A DNA stretch of 64,000 nt from CAVZGO01 sp963774935 (GTDB lineage: Bacteria; Chloroflexota; Anaerolineae; Anaerolineales; UBA4823): NCBI GenBank assembly GCA_963774935.1, contig CAVZGO010000003.1, positions 620,001 through 684,000 on the forward strand, in the 5' to 3' direction. Of the stretch, positions 17,329-26,777 are shown piece by piece (position 1 is the stretch's first letter; every line of letters starts with the position of its first letter). The notes under the pieces are model-generated. The model was not told where the DNA came from and did no database searches. It saw only the letters and a list, made by a program, of their open reading frames with translations. Position numbers and translations under genes: made by a program.

Positions 17329-20300
17329 ATGGTTAAAAGTAATTCACTGGCTGGTAAGGAACGAAGCTGGATACTGCTCGATAAGCTTGGAGAAGGAGAT
17401 GCAGGCGAGGTCTACCTTGTTGAGTCAATGCTTGACCAACAGCGAGCCATCCTGAAGCGTCCCCGTTCAAGCGCCTTTTCCAGCGATGTCATTCGCCAGG
17501 CTTCTCAAATCGGAACCGAAGCACAGGTCCTGCTAAAACTTACCGGGATGGTGCGTCCGAAAGTCGAAAAAGGCGTAAAAATCGACCTGCATACTCCGCG
17601 TTTGCTCGATCATAGCCCGGCAGGCAGTGAGTTCAGCGACCGCTTCTTCATTGTTATGGAACAAGCCAGCGGATTCGATCTCACTCTGCTCGAACGAGTA
17701 TCCCGGTTTGGCATGCCTGAGGAATTGAACCTGCCAAGGAGTGAGCTGGCAATGTTGAGCGGGATTGCCCAAAAAGGTGAATTTCCCCGCCTGGTTCTGT
17801 TACGTGTATTAGCCGCTGTATTACAGCTATTTGAGCAGATCCACCCCACAGCACCTACGACTGAAGGAACCGGTCAATCCGGTGTGCTTTGGAATGATGT
17901 AAAACCGGATCATATATTTTGGGATCCAAACATCGACCGAATTACGATCATCGATTGGGGAAACGCCCAGTTTCTCGAACCGGATGGCAGTACCAAAGAC
18001 CGCCGACTCTCACGGACAGAGGATTACAACCAATTTATCGAAACATTCGGTACGTTGTTAGCAAACAATGCACCTGAACTGAGCACACTTATTAAATGGC
18101 CTGTATCGGGTAAAACCTATCTTTCCAAAAGTGATTTGATCAAATCGCTGCGCGTGGCGATCTTGAAGCAGCTTACCCAAGACTTTCAGGCATTACAAAA
18201 AACCCGGCAAACGGAGCAGGCATTAAGCCATCTGAAGCAACCTGCCCTGGAAGATCTTAAAAAGCTCTTAGAGATACAAAAAGAAATCGCAAATTTCGGT
18301 GAAGTGCCTAATTACACCGGATCAGAGCTTTTTTGCAACCAGCTCGCCTCCCGCCTGGCTGCAAGTGGTAATCTGGATGAATTAATCCAGCTTTGCCAGA
18401 TTTCATGCCCACTTCAATCAGGTAGTTCAACAAAGTGGAAAATAATCAACCAGATTGCTGAAATTGCAAAAGAAACCGGCAACCAATCACCTGGCTCCTC
18501 CGCCAGCCCACCGTTCATAAACGCGCTTTCTGCAGTCATCGTGGATGACTGGCCTACGGTGATGTGGGAGCTCCTGGATGCCACTCGCAACGATCCGGAG
18601 CCAGATTGGTGGTATGAGCTGACGAATGCGATTCGCCTGGCTGGTCTCAATCCAACCGCTGAACAACTCCCCCCGCTGGTTGCTCTGCGCCGGACGGTTC
18701 TTTCGATGCAGGCAACTGCACAGAAGTTGAGAGACAAAAAAGCATCTGTTCAGGAGGCTGATTCAGCATGGCAAACCGAATTGACCGACGAAGAGCTGGC
18801 ATCCTCTGAGGCTCTGGTGAGCCAGCTAAAAATGGTTACGACTCGCTGGGATGAAGTTGACCCTGATCCACCATACTCGGATCTGCGATACCGTGATTTG
18901 TTAGAATTGATGGAAGCCATTCGCAATCAGCTCCCAGGTGCGTTTCAATCATTATCGAAATCGCTAGAACAACCGGATACTCAGGCAAGAACAATCCTGG
19001 ATGCCTGGTCTGAGCGCGACTTTTTACGCGCCCGGCAAGGATTAAGGTGGCTGCTATTATGGGATCCAGACCGACGGCGGGTTCTGCTCGCAGACCGTGC
19101 AATCTACACGACACCTGCGTGGTTGTCTGCACTTCAAAAAGGGCCCCAAAATGGTCAGACAATCCAGGAATTTGCCACCGCCCAGGAATTCACCGGTAGG
19201 GAGCTGCGTCAGCAGGTCGGTCCTGCGGAATGGTTGGATGCCATCTTGACCGGTTTATCTCAACTTCGGAAAAACCGGCGTGTGGGTGAGCTTCTATCAG
19301 AAGTGCCCGACATCGGGAAAGAGATGCCATGGCTGGAAGCCATGGAGCCGCGAAAATACACGCCGCCTTCTCAAGCTCCTAAGCGGATACCCATGGAACG
19401 TTTATCCGGCGATCAACCAGCCCAACCTTTCATTACCGGTGTGCAATCGGCAATGTTTGGAGCTGGTCAAGACGTGCTTTTAGCTGATCCGCTGGACATT
19501 TGGGCACCTGAAGCACGTGGATCATCTGCCCGCACATTTAACGGTTTCCTGCGCGTTCCAGGTGGGCAGGTTAAACAAATGGCTGTCAAACTCATGCGCC
19601 CCGACCGTCTGGATTACGCGCTTCCCCTATTTCGAGAAGAAGCACTGGTTTTAACATTGATGCGGGATGTCCCTGGCATTACACCCCTGCTTGAGTGTGG
19701 ATTTCTCCAATTAGACAAGAACTCGCAAATCCCCCCTGATAACCGTCCTCTGGGCGGGCGCGAACTGACTGGCTCGATCGAGCGATATAGCCCAGACGAG
19801 GTTCAAAGTTTCCTCTCAGTCCTTGAAAATCGCTCACATCAGGACTGGATTCCCTATCTGATAACCCCCAAGCGGGATCACCAGGAAAATCTGATGTGGC
19901 TTTGTGATTCCGGTTACACGCGCGGCCGCTTCTTACCGGTCGAAGAAGCTATCCGCATGGCTATACAAATCTGTGACATTCTGGAAATCGCCCACTTGCG
20001 AAACATCGTTTATCGCGACCACAAGCTGCTCCACTATTATTGGAGCGAGTTGTATAATGGCATTTTCATGATCGATTGGAATGTTGCGCGTTACCATCCC
20101 CAGGGACTCTCCCAGGCAGAAATCCAATTCGATCTGGTTCAGCTTGGTGCGCGGGCTATCCACCATATTTTTACCGGTCGAGTTGCTCCAGGAGCTCTTG
20201 CGGACGGACCGAACCGGGTAGAAGAAATCGAGAAAGCCGATCAAAGCTACAAAGTGATGTGGACCTACGATGACCAGAGACTTCCACCTGAGCTGAAAGA

Positions 20301-20433
20301 AATATTGGAACAGCTGCTGACCAGTGGATACTCTCGAGCCAGCCAGCTTCGTCAGGATTTGGAACAGGTATACACCAACCTGTTCGATGAAGAAGAATTG
20401 GTAACAACAAAGGAAGACAATGAGCCGAGTTGA
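17329..20433 (+). CDS. large cytoplasmic protein with two atypical protein-kinase domains
   Basis: The 1034-residue product has a kinase-like domain at each end. Domain 1 (about 15-270) has a glycine loop LGEGDAGEVYLV, Lys43, the catalytic loop NDVKPDHI with Asp190, and DWG at 209-211. Domain 2 (about 735-1020) has AVK with Lys754, an acidic helix-C motif FREEA, the loop YRDHKLLH with Asp897, and DWN at 916-918. In both, the metal-binding Asn after HRD is replaced by His (195 and 902). The middle (270-700) is helical, without a recognised family. No membrane segment is seen. Its end overlaps the next gene by 14 bases, so it probably acts with that TPR/transmembrane protein. TATAAT at 17307-17312 leaves a very short leader. 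Confidence 0.8.
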   Translation: MVKSNSLAGKERSWILLDKLGEGDAGEVYLVESMLDQQRAILKRPRSSAFSSDVIRQASQIGTEAQVLLKLTGMVRPKVEKGVKIDLHTPRLLDHSPAGSEFSDRFFIVMEQASGFDLTLLERVSRFGMPEELNLPRSELAMLSGIAQKGEFPRLVLLRVLAAVLQLFEQIHPTAPTTEGTGQSGVLWNDVKPDHIFWDPNIDRITIIDWGNAQFLEPDGSTKDRRLSRTEDYNQFIETFGTLLANNAPELSTLIKWPVSGKTYLSKSDLIKSLRVAILKQLTQDFQALQKTRQTEQALSHLKQPALEDLKKLLEIQKEIANFGEVPNYTGSELFCNQLASRLAASGNLDELIQLCQISCPLQSGSSTKWKIINQIAEIAKETGNQSPGSSASPPFINALSAVIVDDWPTVMWELLDATRNDPEPDWWYELTNAIRLAGLNPTAEQLPPLVALRRTVLSMQATAQKLRDKKASVQEADSAWQTELTDEELASSEALVSQLKMVTTRWDEVDPDPPYSDLRYRDLLELMEAIRNQLPGAFQSLSKSLEQPDTQARTILDAWSERDFLRARQGLRWLLLWDPDRRRVLLADRAIYTTPAWLSALQKGPQNGQTIQEFATAQEFTGRELRQQVGPAEWLDAILTGLSQLRKNRRVGELLSEVPDIGKEMPWLEAMEPRKYTPPSQAPKRIPMERLSGDQPAQPFITGVQSAMFGAGQDVLLADPLDIWAPEARGSSARTFNGFLRVPGGQVKQMAVKLMRPDRLDYALPLFREEALVLTLMRDVPGITPLLECGFLQLDKNSQIPPDNRPLGGRELTGSIERYSPDEVQSFLSVLENRSHQDWIPYLITPKRDHQENLMWLCDSGYTRGRFLPVEEAIRMAIQICDILEIAHLRNIVYRDHKLLHYYWSELYNGIFMIDWNVARYHPQGLSQAEIQFDLVQLGARAIHHIFTGRVAPGALADGPNRVEEIEKADQSYKVMWTYDDQRLPPELKEILEQLLTSGYSRASQLRQDLEQVYTNLFDEEELVTTKEDNEPS

Positions 20434-21079
20434 TCTCTTTGAAAGTAAAGTGAACGAAATGTTAATCCAGGGCTCACCTCCCATGGCGGAGATGCGTCGC
20501 TTGATGCTCGAGATAGATGATTTTATTCATGCACCGGAATTCGAAAACCTGAGCCTGGATGAACGCAGCCGTTTACAGACCATTCGAAAAGATTTAAAAA
20601 ACCAAATTCGCCAGGCAGAGGATTCTGAGGAATCCAACCTGGCGGGGAGCCCTTCTACTGGAGAGGTTGCAAGCGACGCCTGGTCAGGCAGCGCGAGCAG
20701 CACGCCCAACACAACTCAAGGGGGGGCTGCACCTGAGCTCCGCGGGCATAATCCAACCGCTGAAGAGTCGATGGAGACCGCCGAAAAAGCGTTTTACAGC
20801 GGTCGCTTCTCTGAAGCGATAAAACTTTACGATCGAGTCCTGCAAATCGAGCCCAATTGGGAGCGCGCCCGCCAGCACCGTACGGAGGCGGATAATTACC
20901 TGCGCACCGGGTATATTCCCTCCGTGGCTCTCCCAGCAGACGCCGCCTCTGCTTTTGGCAAAGCTCAATCCGCCGCCCGTGTGGGGCGCTACCAGGATGC
21001 GCTGACGCTTGTTATTGAAAGCCCAATCGACCTTGCGCGATTTAGGCATCCAGCGCTGGCAGGAAGGTCAGGAGTTTGA
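20420..21079 (+). CDS. N-terminal, TPR-containing part of a frameshifted membrane protein
   Basis: The 219-residue frame starts 14 bases inside the kinase gene. Residues 1-75 are helical and acidic, 75-115 form a low-complexity linker, and 118-150 hold a TPR-like unit (AEKAFYSGRFSEAIKLYDRVLQ, quoted in part: Y-S-G-R-F-S-E-A). A second unit, ARVGRYQDAL, is cut where the frame changes. The last ~15 residues (RFRHPALAGRSGV) look out of frame. Dropping one base near 21008 joins it to the next frame through DALTLLLKAQSTL and gives one protein of about 591 residues. I treat it as the front half of one gene. Confidence 0.7.
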   Translation: MSRVDLFESKVNEMLIQGSPPMAEMRRLMLEIDDFIHAPEFENLSLDERSRLQTIRKDLKNQIRQAEDSEESNLAGSPSTGEVASDAWSGSASSTPNTTQGGAAPELRGHNPTAEESMETAEKAFYSGRFSEAIKLYDRVLQIEPNWERARQHRTEADNYLRTGYIPSVALPADAASAFGKAQSAARVGRYQDALTLVIESPIDLARFRHPALAGRSGV

Positions 21080-22196
21080 GCAGAAACTGCAGGAAAATAT
21101 TGACGCTGAGAATGCTTACCAGGACGGCTTGAAGTTATTTCGAGCTGGACAGGTAGATGAAGCCATCGATGCTGTAGATACGGCGTACCGAGCTACCGGT
21201 CTTCCCAAATATGCCGATCGCGCCCAGGGGATGCGGAAGTTTAAAGAAACGATCCGCTCGATCAATGATACGCTGAATTCAGCCGGCATTGAGCCCAAGC
21301 TGCTGGTGCAATCCAAGCTCGAACTGGACAACCTCTCCAATGAATTTGGCGAAAATCCCGCTCTACAGCGGCTGCGCGCACGCTTCGAGAATGCGATTCC
21401 GCGCATTGTGACACCTCTTAAAGACCAGGCGCGTGAGCTCAAATCTCAGGCAGAACGCAGCGTGACGATCGAGGAGACACTTTTCCTGGCGCGCCAGTCG
21501 AAACAGCAGCTCGACCAGATCCGCAGTTTAGAGGGGATGGATGACAGTTTGGATCGACTGAATAATGAGGTCGATAAGCTGATCCGTGAAACCCAGCGGC
21601 TGGCTGATGAGCTGGCAACCGCAAACACATCCTATTTGAACCACCCCAACTGGCCGGTGGAGGCATTTAAAACGAGCGCTGAAGCTCGCCAGAAGTTCCC
21701 CAACGATCCGGGCGTGGTGGCAATGCGGAAATCGCTTTCACGTTATCGCAACATCCGCTTTGGGCTGCGCATGCTTGGTGTAATTGGAGTGATCTTATTG
21801 CTTTCCCTGCTCGGTTGGGCTGCCAGCAACGGTTTTAAATCTTTCATGCTGTCACGCACCCCTACACCCACCCTGACACCTACCCAAACTGCAACTCTCA
21901 CTCCGACCACTACCAGCACCCCTACAGTCACACCGACAATCACACCGACGGCGACCGCTACTCTAACCCCAACACCGACTGCTGGCATTGCCTTAAGAGA
22001 TGTTTGGGCGCGTTCTGGCTGCTACGAGACATTTAATGCTGTCGGTCGTATTCCCGCTGAAGGACCGGTGCGATTCTTACCCTCCGAACGGCGCTTCGAT
22101 GACTTTAACCGGGAATGTGTGCTGGTTGAATACCGCGGACCCGATAAATCTGTGATCGGGTGGGTGCTCATCTCCGACCTGGGCGGATTGAAGTAG
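21009..22196 (+). CDS. C-terminal part: coiled-coil/TPR, membrane anchor, Thr/Pro linker, SH3-like domain
   Basis: This frame continues the protein begun at 20420. It holds more helical repeats (GLKLFRAGQVDEAIDAV), a long charged helical stretch, one membrane helix near residues 253-275 (GVIGVILLLSLLGWAA), a 45-residue Thr/Pro-rich linker, and a final 65-residue beta domain with two cysteines resembling a bacterial SH3-like module (DVWARSGCY through GWVLISDLGG). The topology is cytoplasmic repeats and an outside sensor or wall-binding domain. This pairs naturally with the kinase-like protein encoded just upstream. The nominal start is a TTG, and a frame break near 21008 is the better explanation. 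Confidence 0.75.
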   Translation: MLLKAQSTLRDLGIQRWQEGQEFEQKLQENIDAENAYQDGLKLFRAGQVDEAIDAVDTAYRATGLPKYADRAQGMRKFKETIRSINDTLNSAGIEPKLLVQSKLELDNLSNEFGENPALQRLRARFENAIPRIVTPLKDQARELKSQAERSVTIEETLFLARQSKQQLDQIRSLEGMDDSLDRLNNEVDKLIRETQRLADELATANTSYLNHPNWPVEAFKTSAEARQKFPNDPGVVAMRKSLSRYRNIRFGLRMLGVIGVILLLSLLGWAASNGFKSFMLSRTPTPTLTPTQTATLTPTTTSTPTVTPTITPTATATLTPTPTAGIALRDVWARSGCYETFNAVGRIPAEGPVRFLPSERRFDDFNRECVLVEYRGPDKSVIGWVLISDLGGLK

Positions 22197-22270
22197 CTAT
22201 CCAACCTTCGAGTTAGCAATTGAAATAGATGATCTACGCAGGACCGCGTCTATAATCTAACGCGAATCAA

Positions 22271-24043
22271 TTAATCAGATTTCCAAACTTCCAAAGTGTT
22301 GGTGAGATAACCCTCTCGACAGGCGTGGCGCTGGATTTTTCCGCTGGAGGTTTTCATCAAGCTGCCTGGCTTCAGGAGTACGATGTCGTCAACATGCAGG
22401 TCGTGCTGGCTGGTTATAGCATTCCGGATCGCTGCCAAAACAGAATCGGGGTTGATATCCACACCCTGTTCTTGTTGTAATAACGTCAATTGCCGCTGCT
22501 TTGCCATCTCGACAACCACAACCAATCGCTCCTGTCCTCGCCTGTCGACAGAAAATGCCGCACTGCAACCCGGGCGTAAGGCGGGATGGCAATTCTCAAC
22601 CGTCAGCTCAATGTCTTGGGGGTAGTGATTGAGACCATCGATGATAATTAAATCCTTGCTGCGACCTGTTATATACAGATCTCCTCTGGACAGGAATCCC
22701 AGATCGCCAGTGCGCAAATATCGCTGCGCTGGTTGCCCATCTAGGTGAGCAAAGAAGGTTCGCTGGCTTTCTTCCGGGCGTCCCCAATAACCCTGGGCGA
22801 TACTTTCGCCACTTACCCAAATTTCTCCTACCCGGGTATTGCCACGCCGGTCCGGCTTGCACTCCCGGAATGTATCCGGCTCAACAATCACTATTTTCTG
22901 CTCCAGCCAGGTCTGCCCGCATCCCACCAGCAGGCGAGAGTCAAGATCGTCATCACCAGTCTCTTCCACCTGATCTTGGGTGAGCGCATCTGTCTTTACG
23001 CGTAAGGTCCTGACTCCAGACATCCTTTTCCTGCTTGAGACGAGCAGCGTTGCTTCTGCCAATCCATAACAGGGGTACATCGCTTTGGCATCAAAACCAC
23101 ACGGAGCAAATACCTGGGCAAATCGATGCAATGTTTCAGGGCGGACTGGCTCGGCGCCATTGACAGCAATTTGCCAGCAGCTTAAATCCAATGACGCGAT
23201 CTGCTCGGGGGTGGCTTTACGGGCACACAGGTCATAGGCAAAATTCGGCCCGCCACTGACGGTAGCCCGCAAATGGGAGATTGCCCTTAACCAGCGCATC
23301 GGTCGTTGGAGAAAATCTAAAGGAGACATCAGTGTAGTAGTTATGCTGTTGTATACAGTACCCAATATCGCACCAATCAAGCCCATGTCATGGTATAGCG
23401 GCAACCAGAACATTCCCCGGTCAGAATCCGCGTTTAAGTCAAAGGCGCGCGTGATAACTTCCAGGTTGTAACTCAGGTTTTGGTGGGTTAACATGACCCC
23501 CTTGGGCTCAGCAGTCGAGCCAGAAGTATATTGCAGAAAAGCCAGTTGATCCGGTTTTAAATCAGGCTCAATCCAGTTGGACCCATCCGGTTCTACCAGA
23601 AGCTGGTCGGTTGCCACCCACTGCATCGCTGGCATCCCCGGATATTGAGTTAAAATCATCTGCGCCATTGCCATGATCGGTGATGTAGTAAGGATCACTT
23701 TCGGGTCAGCGCTCTTTACAATGGCGAGAAAGCGCGGGAGCGAGCGCTCCATGCGCATCACGTCCGGGGGATAAGCTGGAACGGCAACAACGCCAGCATA
23801 TAAACACCCGAAAAATGCACTGACATAATCTAAGCCGGGGGGATAGAGCAGCAGTGCACGATCACCCGGGGATTCAATGCTTTGAAGTAAGGTTGCCAGT
23901 TTCTTGGCGTGCTGGTTTAATTGCTGGTAGCTTAACCGAGCAGTGGCTTCTTCCCCATCCACCAAAAATTCTAATGCTGTACGCTCGGGAATATGAGCGG
24001 CGTGCTCTTGCAGCCGCGTGACAAGAGAGTTAAAGCTGGGCAT
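22271..24043 (-). CDS. fatty-acyl-AMP ligase / acyl-CoA synthetase family protein
   Basis: The 590-residue ANL-superfamily enzyme activates a fatty acid as an acyl-adenylate. The phosphate-binding loop is YTSGSTAEPKG, followed by a short motif WLPLYHDMGLIGAI and, in the C-terminal part, YLRTGDLGFL and GRSKDLIIIDGLNHYPQD. The WLPLYHDMGL motif and the length suggest the fatty-acyl-AMP ligase (FAAL) branch, which hands adenylates to an acyl carrier protein rather than to CoA. No polyketide synthase or carrier protein adjoins it. ATG 24043 has AAGGAA seven bases upstream. It is divergent from the thiolase gene. Confidence 0.88.
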   Translation of the reverse strand: MPSFNSLVTRLQEHAAHIPERTALEFLVDGEEATARLSYQQLNQHAKKLATLLQSIESPGDRALLLYPPGLDYVSAFFGCLYAGVVAVPAYPPDVMRMERSLPRFLAIVKSADPKVILTTSPIMAMAQMILTQYPGMPAMQWVATDQLLVEPDGSNWIEPDLKPDQLAFLQYTSGSTAEPKGVMLTHQNLSYNLEVITRAFDLNADSDRGMFWLPLYHDMGLIGAILGTVYNSITTTLMSPLDFLQRPMRWLRAISHLRATVSGGPNFAYDLCARKATPEQIASLDLSCWQIAVNGAEPVRPETLHRFAQVFAPCGFDAKAMYPCYGLAEATLLVSSRKRMSGVRTLRVKTDALTQDQVEETGDDDLDSRLLVGCGQTWLEQKIVIVEPDTFRECKPDRRGNTRVGEIWVSGESIAQGYWGRPEESQRTFFAHLDGQPAQRYLRTGDLGFLSRGDLYITGRSKDLIIIDGLNHYPQDIELTVENCHPALRPGCSAAFSVDRRGQERLVVVVEMAKQRQLTLLQQEQGVDINPDSVLAAIRNAITSQHDLHVDDIVLLKPGSLMKTSSGKIQRHACREGYLTNTLEVWKSD

Positions 24044-24093
24044 TGGTACATTCCTTTACTCGATATGAAATTATCGACCTGCTCATTATATTG

Positions 24094-24147
24094 TACGGCG
24101 TTGACAACTCCTCCGGAAATTATGTTATTTTTACGCAGAACGCCGTA
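24094..24147. promoter_or_regulatory. 9-base inverted repeat spanning a divergent promoter region
   Basis: TACGGCGTT (24094-24102) and AACGCCGTA (24139-24147) are perfect inverted copies, 36 bases apart. The left arm overlaps a plus-strand TTGACA (24101-24106) and lies beside a minus-strand TATAAT (24085-24090). The right arm falls about where plus-strand transcription would begin. A regulator bound here could control both the ligase and thiolase genes. Confidence 0.5.
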
Positions 24148-24261
24148 TATTCATCCCTTTTCACTCGGAGAGAGTAGAATAATAGATATCAATCACAGTT
24201 CGACCATTGTGATCATTTACGACTGATAGCACATCAGGCAGCGCTTGGAAAGGAAAACGAA

Positions 24262-25482
24262 ATGCATGAGGTTTGGTTGATCGATGCTTTACGCACACCG
24301 ATTGGCGCTTTAGGCGGGGGTCTATCTCCGGTGCGCTCAGATGACCTGGCGGCTTCTGTTCTGAAAGAACTCGTAAAACGTACAGGCATCGATCCAGCTC
24401 AGGTGGAAGAAGTGTATTTGGGATGTGCTAATCAAGCCGGGGAAGACAATCGCAATGTCGCCCGTATGGCAGCTCTGCTGGCGGGATTGCCGGTCGAGGT
24501 CGCTGCTGTCACCTTCAACCGCCTTTGCGCATCCGGGCTTAATGCCATCAACCAGGCTGCGCGCGCCATTCGTGTGGGAGAAGGAGATGTATTCATCGCC
24601 GGTGGCGTGGAAAGTATGAGCCGCGCCCCATACTCGCTGCCCAAAGCCGAAAGCGGTTTTCCTTTTGGAAACCTGACTGCCTGGGATACAGCGCTCGGCT
24701 GGCGCTACCCAAATCCGATTATGAAAGAGCTTTATGGCACCGAATCAATGGGCGAGACGGCTGAGAATATCGCTGATCTGACGAAAATCACTCGAGAGGA
24801 GCAAGATGCTTTTGCCTGCGATTCCCACCAGCGTGCTATAACCGCAATGGATTCATTGAAATTTACCGAAGAAATCGTGCCAGTCAGCATACCCCAACGT
24901 AAAGGCGAGCCGGTCGTTATCTCTCATGATGAACGACCGCGCCGCGATACCACAATGGAAGCGTTAGGAAAATTAAAACCTGCCTTTCGACCTTCAGGCA
25001 CTGTGACTGCCGGTAACTCGTCTGGATTGAATGATGGCGCTGCGGTTGTTTTACTCACGAGCGCTGACAAAGGCAAAGCACTGGGATTGAAACCGATGGT
25101 TCGCCTGGTAACCAGCGCAGCAGCCGGCGTGAGACCCAGCACAATGGGTCTAGGCCCTGTGCCGGCAACCCACAAGGCTTTACAGCGCGCCGGGCTGACC
25201 ATCTCTGATATCCACCTGACAGAGCTGAATGAAGCTTTTGCGGTGCAAGCCCTTGCTGTGATACAAGAGCTTGGGTTGGATCAGAAGTTGACCAACGTCA
25301 ATGGCGGGGCGATTGCCCTAGGTCACCCGCTGGGCTGCTCAGGAGCCCGGATCATGACCACGCTGGTGCATGAGATGCGCCGGCGGGCTCCATCTGAAAA
25401 ACGACCCTATTATGGTCTGGCGACATTATGCGTGGGGGTGGGGCAAGGGGAAGCCACGATCGTTGAATGGATTGGGGATTGA
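24262..25482 (+). CDS. thiolase (acetyl-CoA acetyltransferase / 3-ketoacyl-CoA thiolase)
   Basis: The 406-residue enzyme cleaves or forms 3-ketoacyl-CoA. The acyl-binding Cys89 is in NRLCASGLNAI, the catalytic His is in ALGHPLGCSGAR, and the second Cys is in LATLCVGVGQG. The sequence style (RTPIGALGGGLSPVRSDDLA, quoted to 20) is close to the 3-oxoadipyl-CoA/PcaF branch, but direction and chain length cannot be assigned. GGAAAGG stands upstream of ATG 24262. It may be controlled together with the divergent ligase by the inverted repeat at 24094-24147. Confidence 0.93.
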   Translation: MHEVWLIDALRTPIGALGGGLSPVRSDDLAASVLKELVKRTGIDPAQVEEVYLGCANQAGEDNRNVARMAALLAGLPVEVAAVTFNRLCASGLNAINQAARAIRVGEGDVFIAGGVESMSRAPYSLPKAESGFPFGNLTAWDTALGWRYPNPIMKELYGTESMGETAENIADLTKITREEQDAFACDSHQRAITAMDSLKFTEEIVPVSIPQRKGEPVVISHDERPRRDTTMEALGKLKPAFRPSGTVTAGNSSGLNDGAAVVLLTSADKGKALGLKPMVRLVTSAAAGVRPSTMGLGPVPATHKALQRAGLTISDIHLTELNEAFAVQALAVIQELGLDQKLTNVNGGAIALGHPLGCSGARIMTTLVHEMRRRAPSEKRPYYGLATLCVGVGQGEATIVEWIGD

Positions 25483-25533
25483 TCCTGCTTATTTGAAACA
25501 TATGCGGAATTTCTTTGCTCAGGAGAGCCAACA

Positions 25534-26762
25534 ATGACAGATAGAAACAAACTCGATTTGAAAACTATTCCAATCAACAATTTCAGAAAAACTTCCTGGA
25601 GCTACTTGGCATAGTCCGGGATTCAATCGATTTCTGGCCTCCTTTTTATTTCTCCTCCATCCTGGGCAAACCGCTGTCCTGGCTACCGCTGCATACATAT
25701 TCAGAATACAGCCTGTTGAGCCCCTGGAAACCATTGCGTGCTCTGCGCTATATCGCTGATACAGTCCTGCCATCTCTACCGGTGAAACCACCCCCGCTCA
25801 GCCCGCCACTGGTGAAGAGTTTTTTCTTCAGACCGACGATTATAGACCGTCGACCTGACCAGGAAGGAGATTTTACAAGCTTCCCAAATGAAGCCTGGTT
25901 CTTCATCAACGGCATTATGACCAACCCAGATGTCGCACAAATTAATGCCGCTTACCTGGCGGATCTATTTCACCGCCCTATCACCATCATCCAAAATACC
26001 ACCCAGGGTGTATTGATTGATCTAAAAGAATGTGCTTTCGATAAGGAGTGGAAGACCGGATGGGGGGATATCCAGGAAGCATCACGAAAAGCATTTCCAC
26101 CAATATTTTCAGCGTTAAAGCGAACTGATAAGAAACGTGTGGTCGTCATTGCACACTCACAAGGCACGATTATCACCAGTGTGGTGCTAAATATGCTGAG
26201 GGCACTCACCAGCAGCAGCCAGGCGCTTGGTGCCGAGGGTGCTCCTGCGACGATTGGTGCACAATTCCCTCCAGTGGAGCTGGCTGCTCCAACAGGCGAG
26301 CCCGTCTTCATATTCCCTTACGAAGGAATATTGGAACTCGACGATTTCGAGCCATTAAGTATCGATGAATTAAGTAAGCTCGAAATTTACTGTTTCGCCA
26401 ATTGCGCCAACAAGATGACCTGGTACAGCCCACATGGCAATGCAGGACGTCCGGTACCATGGATCGAAAATTTCGCCAATGAATATGACGTGGTTGCGCG
26501 CCTGGGCATGCTCGCACCTAATCAGGAAGGCAATGGAATCCTGATCGACGGACCAATTTATATGCGCCCCAATGCCTGGGGACATTTATTAAATGAGCAC
26601 TACCTTAAGCCAATTGATAAGACCCAGCGGCTGCGCCTACGCAAAGGACCTCAGGGACGCGACAGGCTTGCCCCTTATCGTCTGCTCAATCCTGAGTTGT
26701 TTAACGCATTCAATGCGCCGCGGCTTTTCACTTACATTAATGGCGGCTGTCCAGAATCGTGA
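25534..26762 (+). CDS. alpha/beta hydrolase-fold protein (lipase-like), frame break near its start
   Basis: The intact part (in frame from about 25545 to 26762) carries a nucleophile elbow AHSQGT near the middle, preceded by the strand VVVIAHS, and an upstream WFFINGIMTN oxyanion region. It looks like a serine hydrolase of unknown substrate. No signal peptide is visible. ATG 25534 has AGGAG nine bases upstream but runs into a stop after 26 codons. Adding one A to the AAA at 25545-25547 connects it to the long frame (MTDRKQTRFENYS) and gives about 409 residues. Without that repair the first usable start is a TTG at 25716, which cuts off conserved-looking sequence. Confidence 0.65.
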
Positions 26763-26777
26763 TGAGAGACGATTTTC

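Noticed and set aside
21858..21985. Repetitive CACCCCTACACC-like sequence
   Set aside because: It encodes a Thr/Pro-rich linker in a membrane protein, not a CRISPR or tandem-repeat element.
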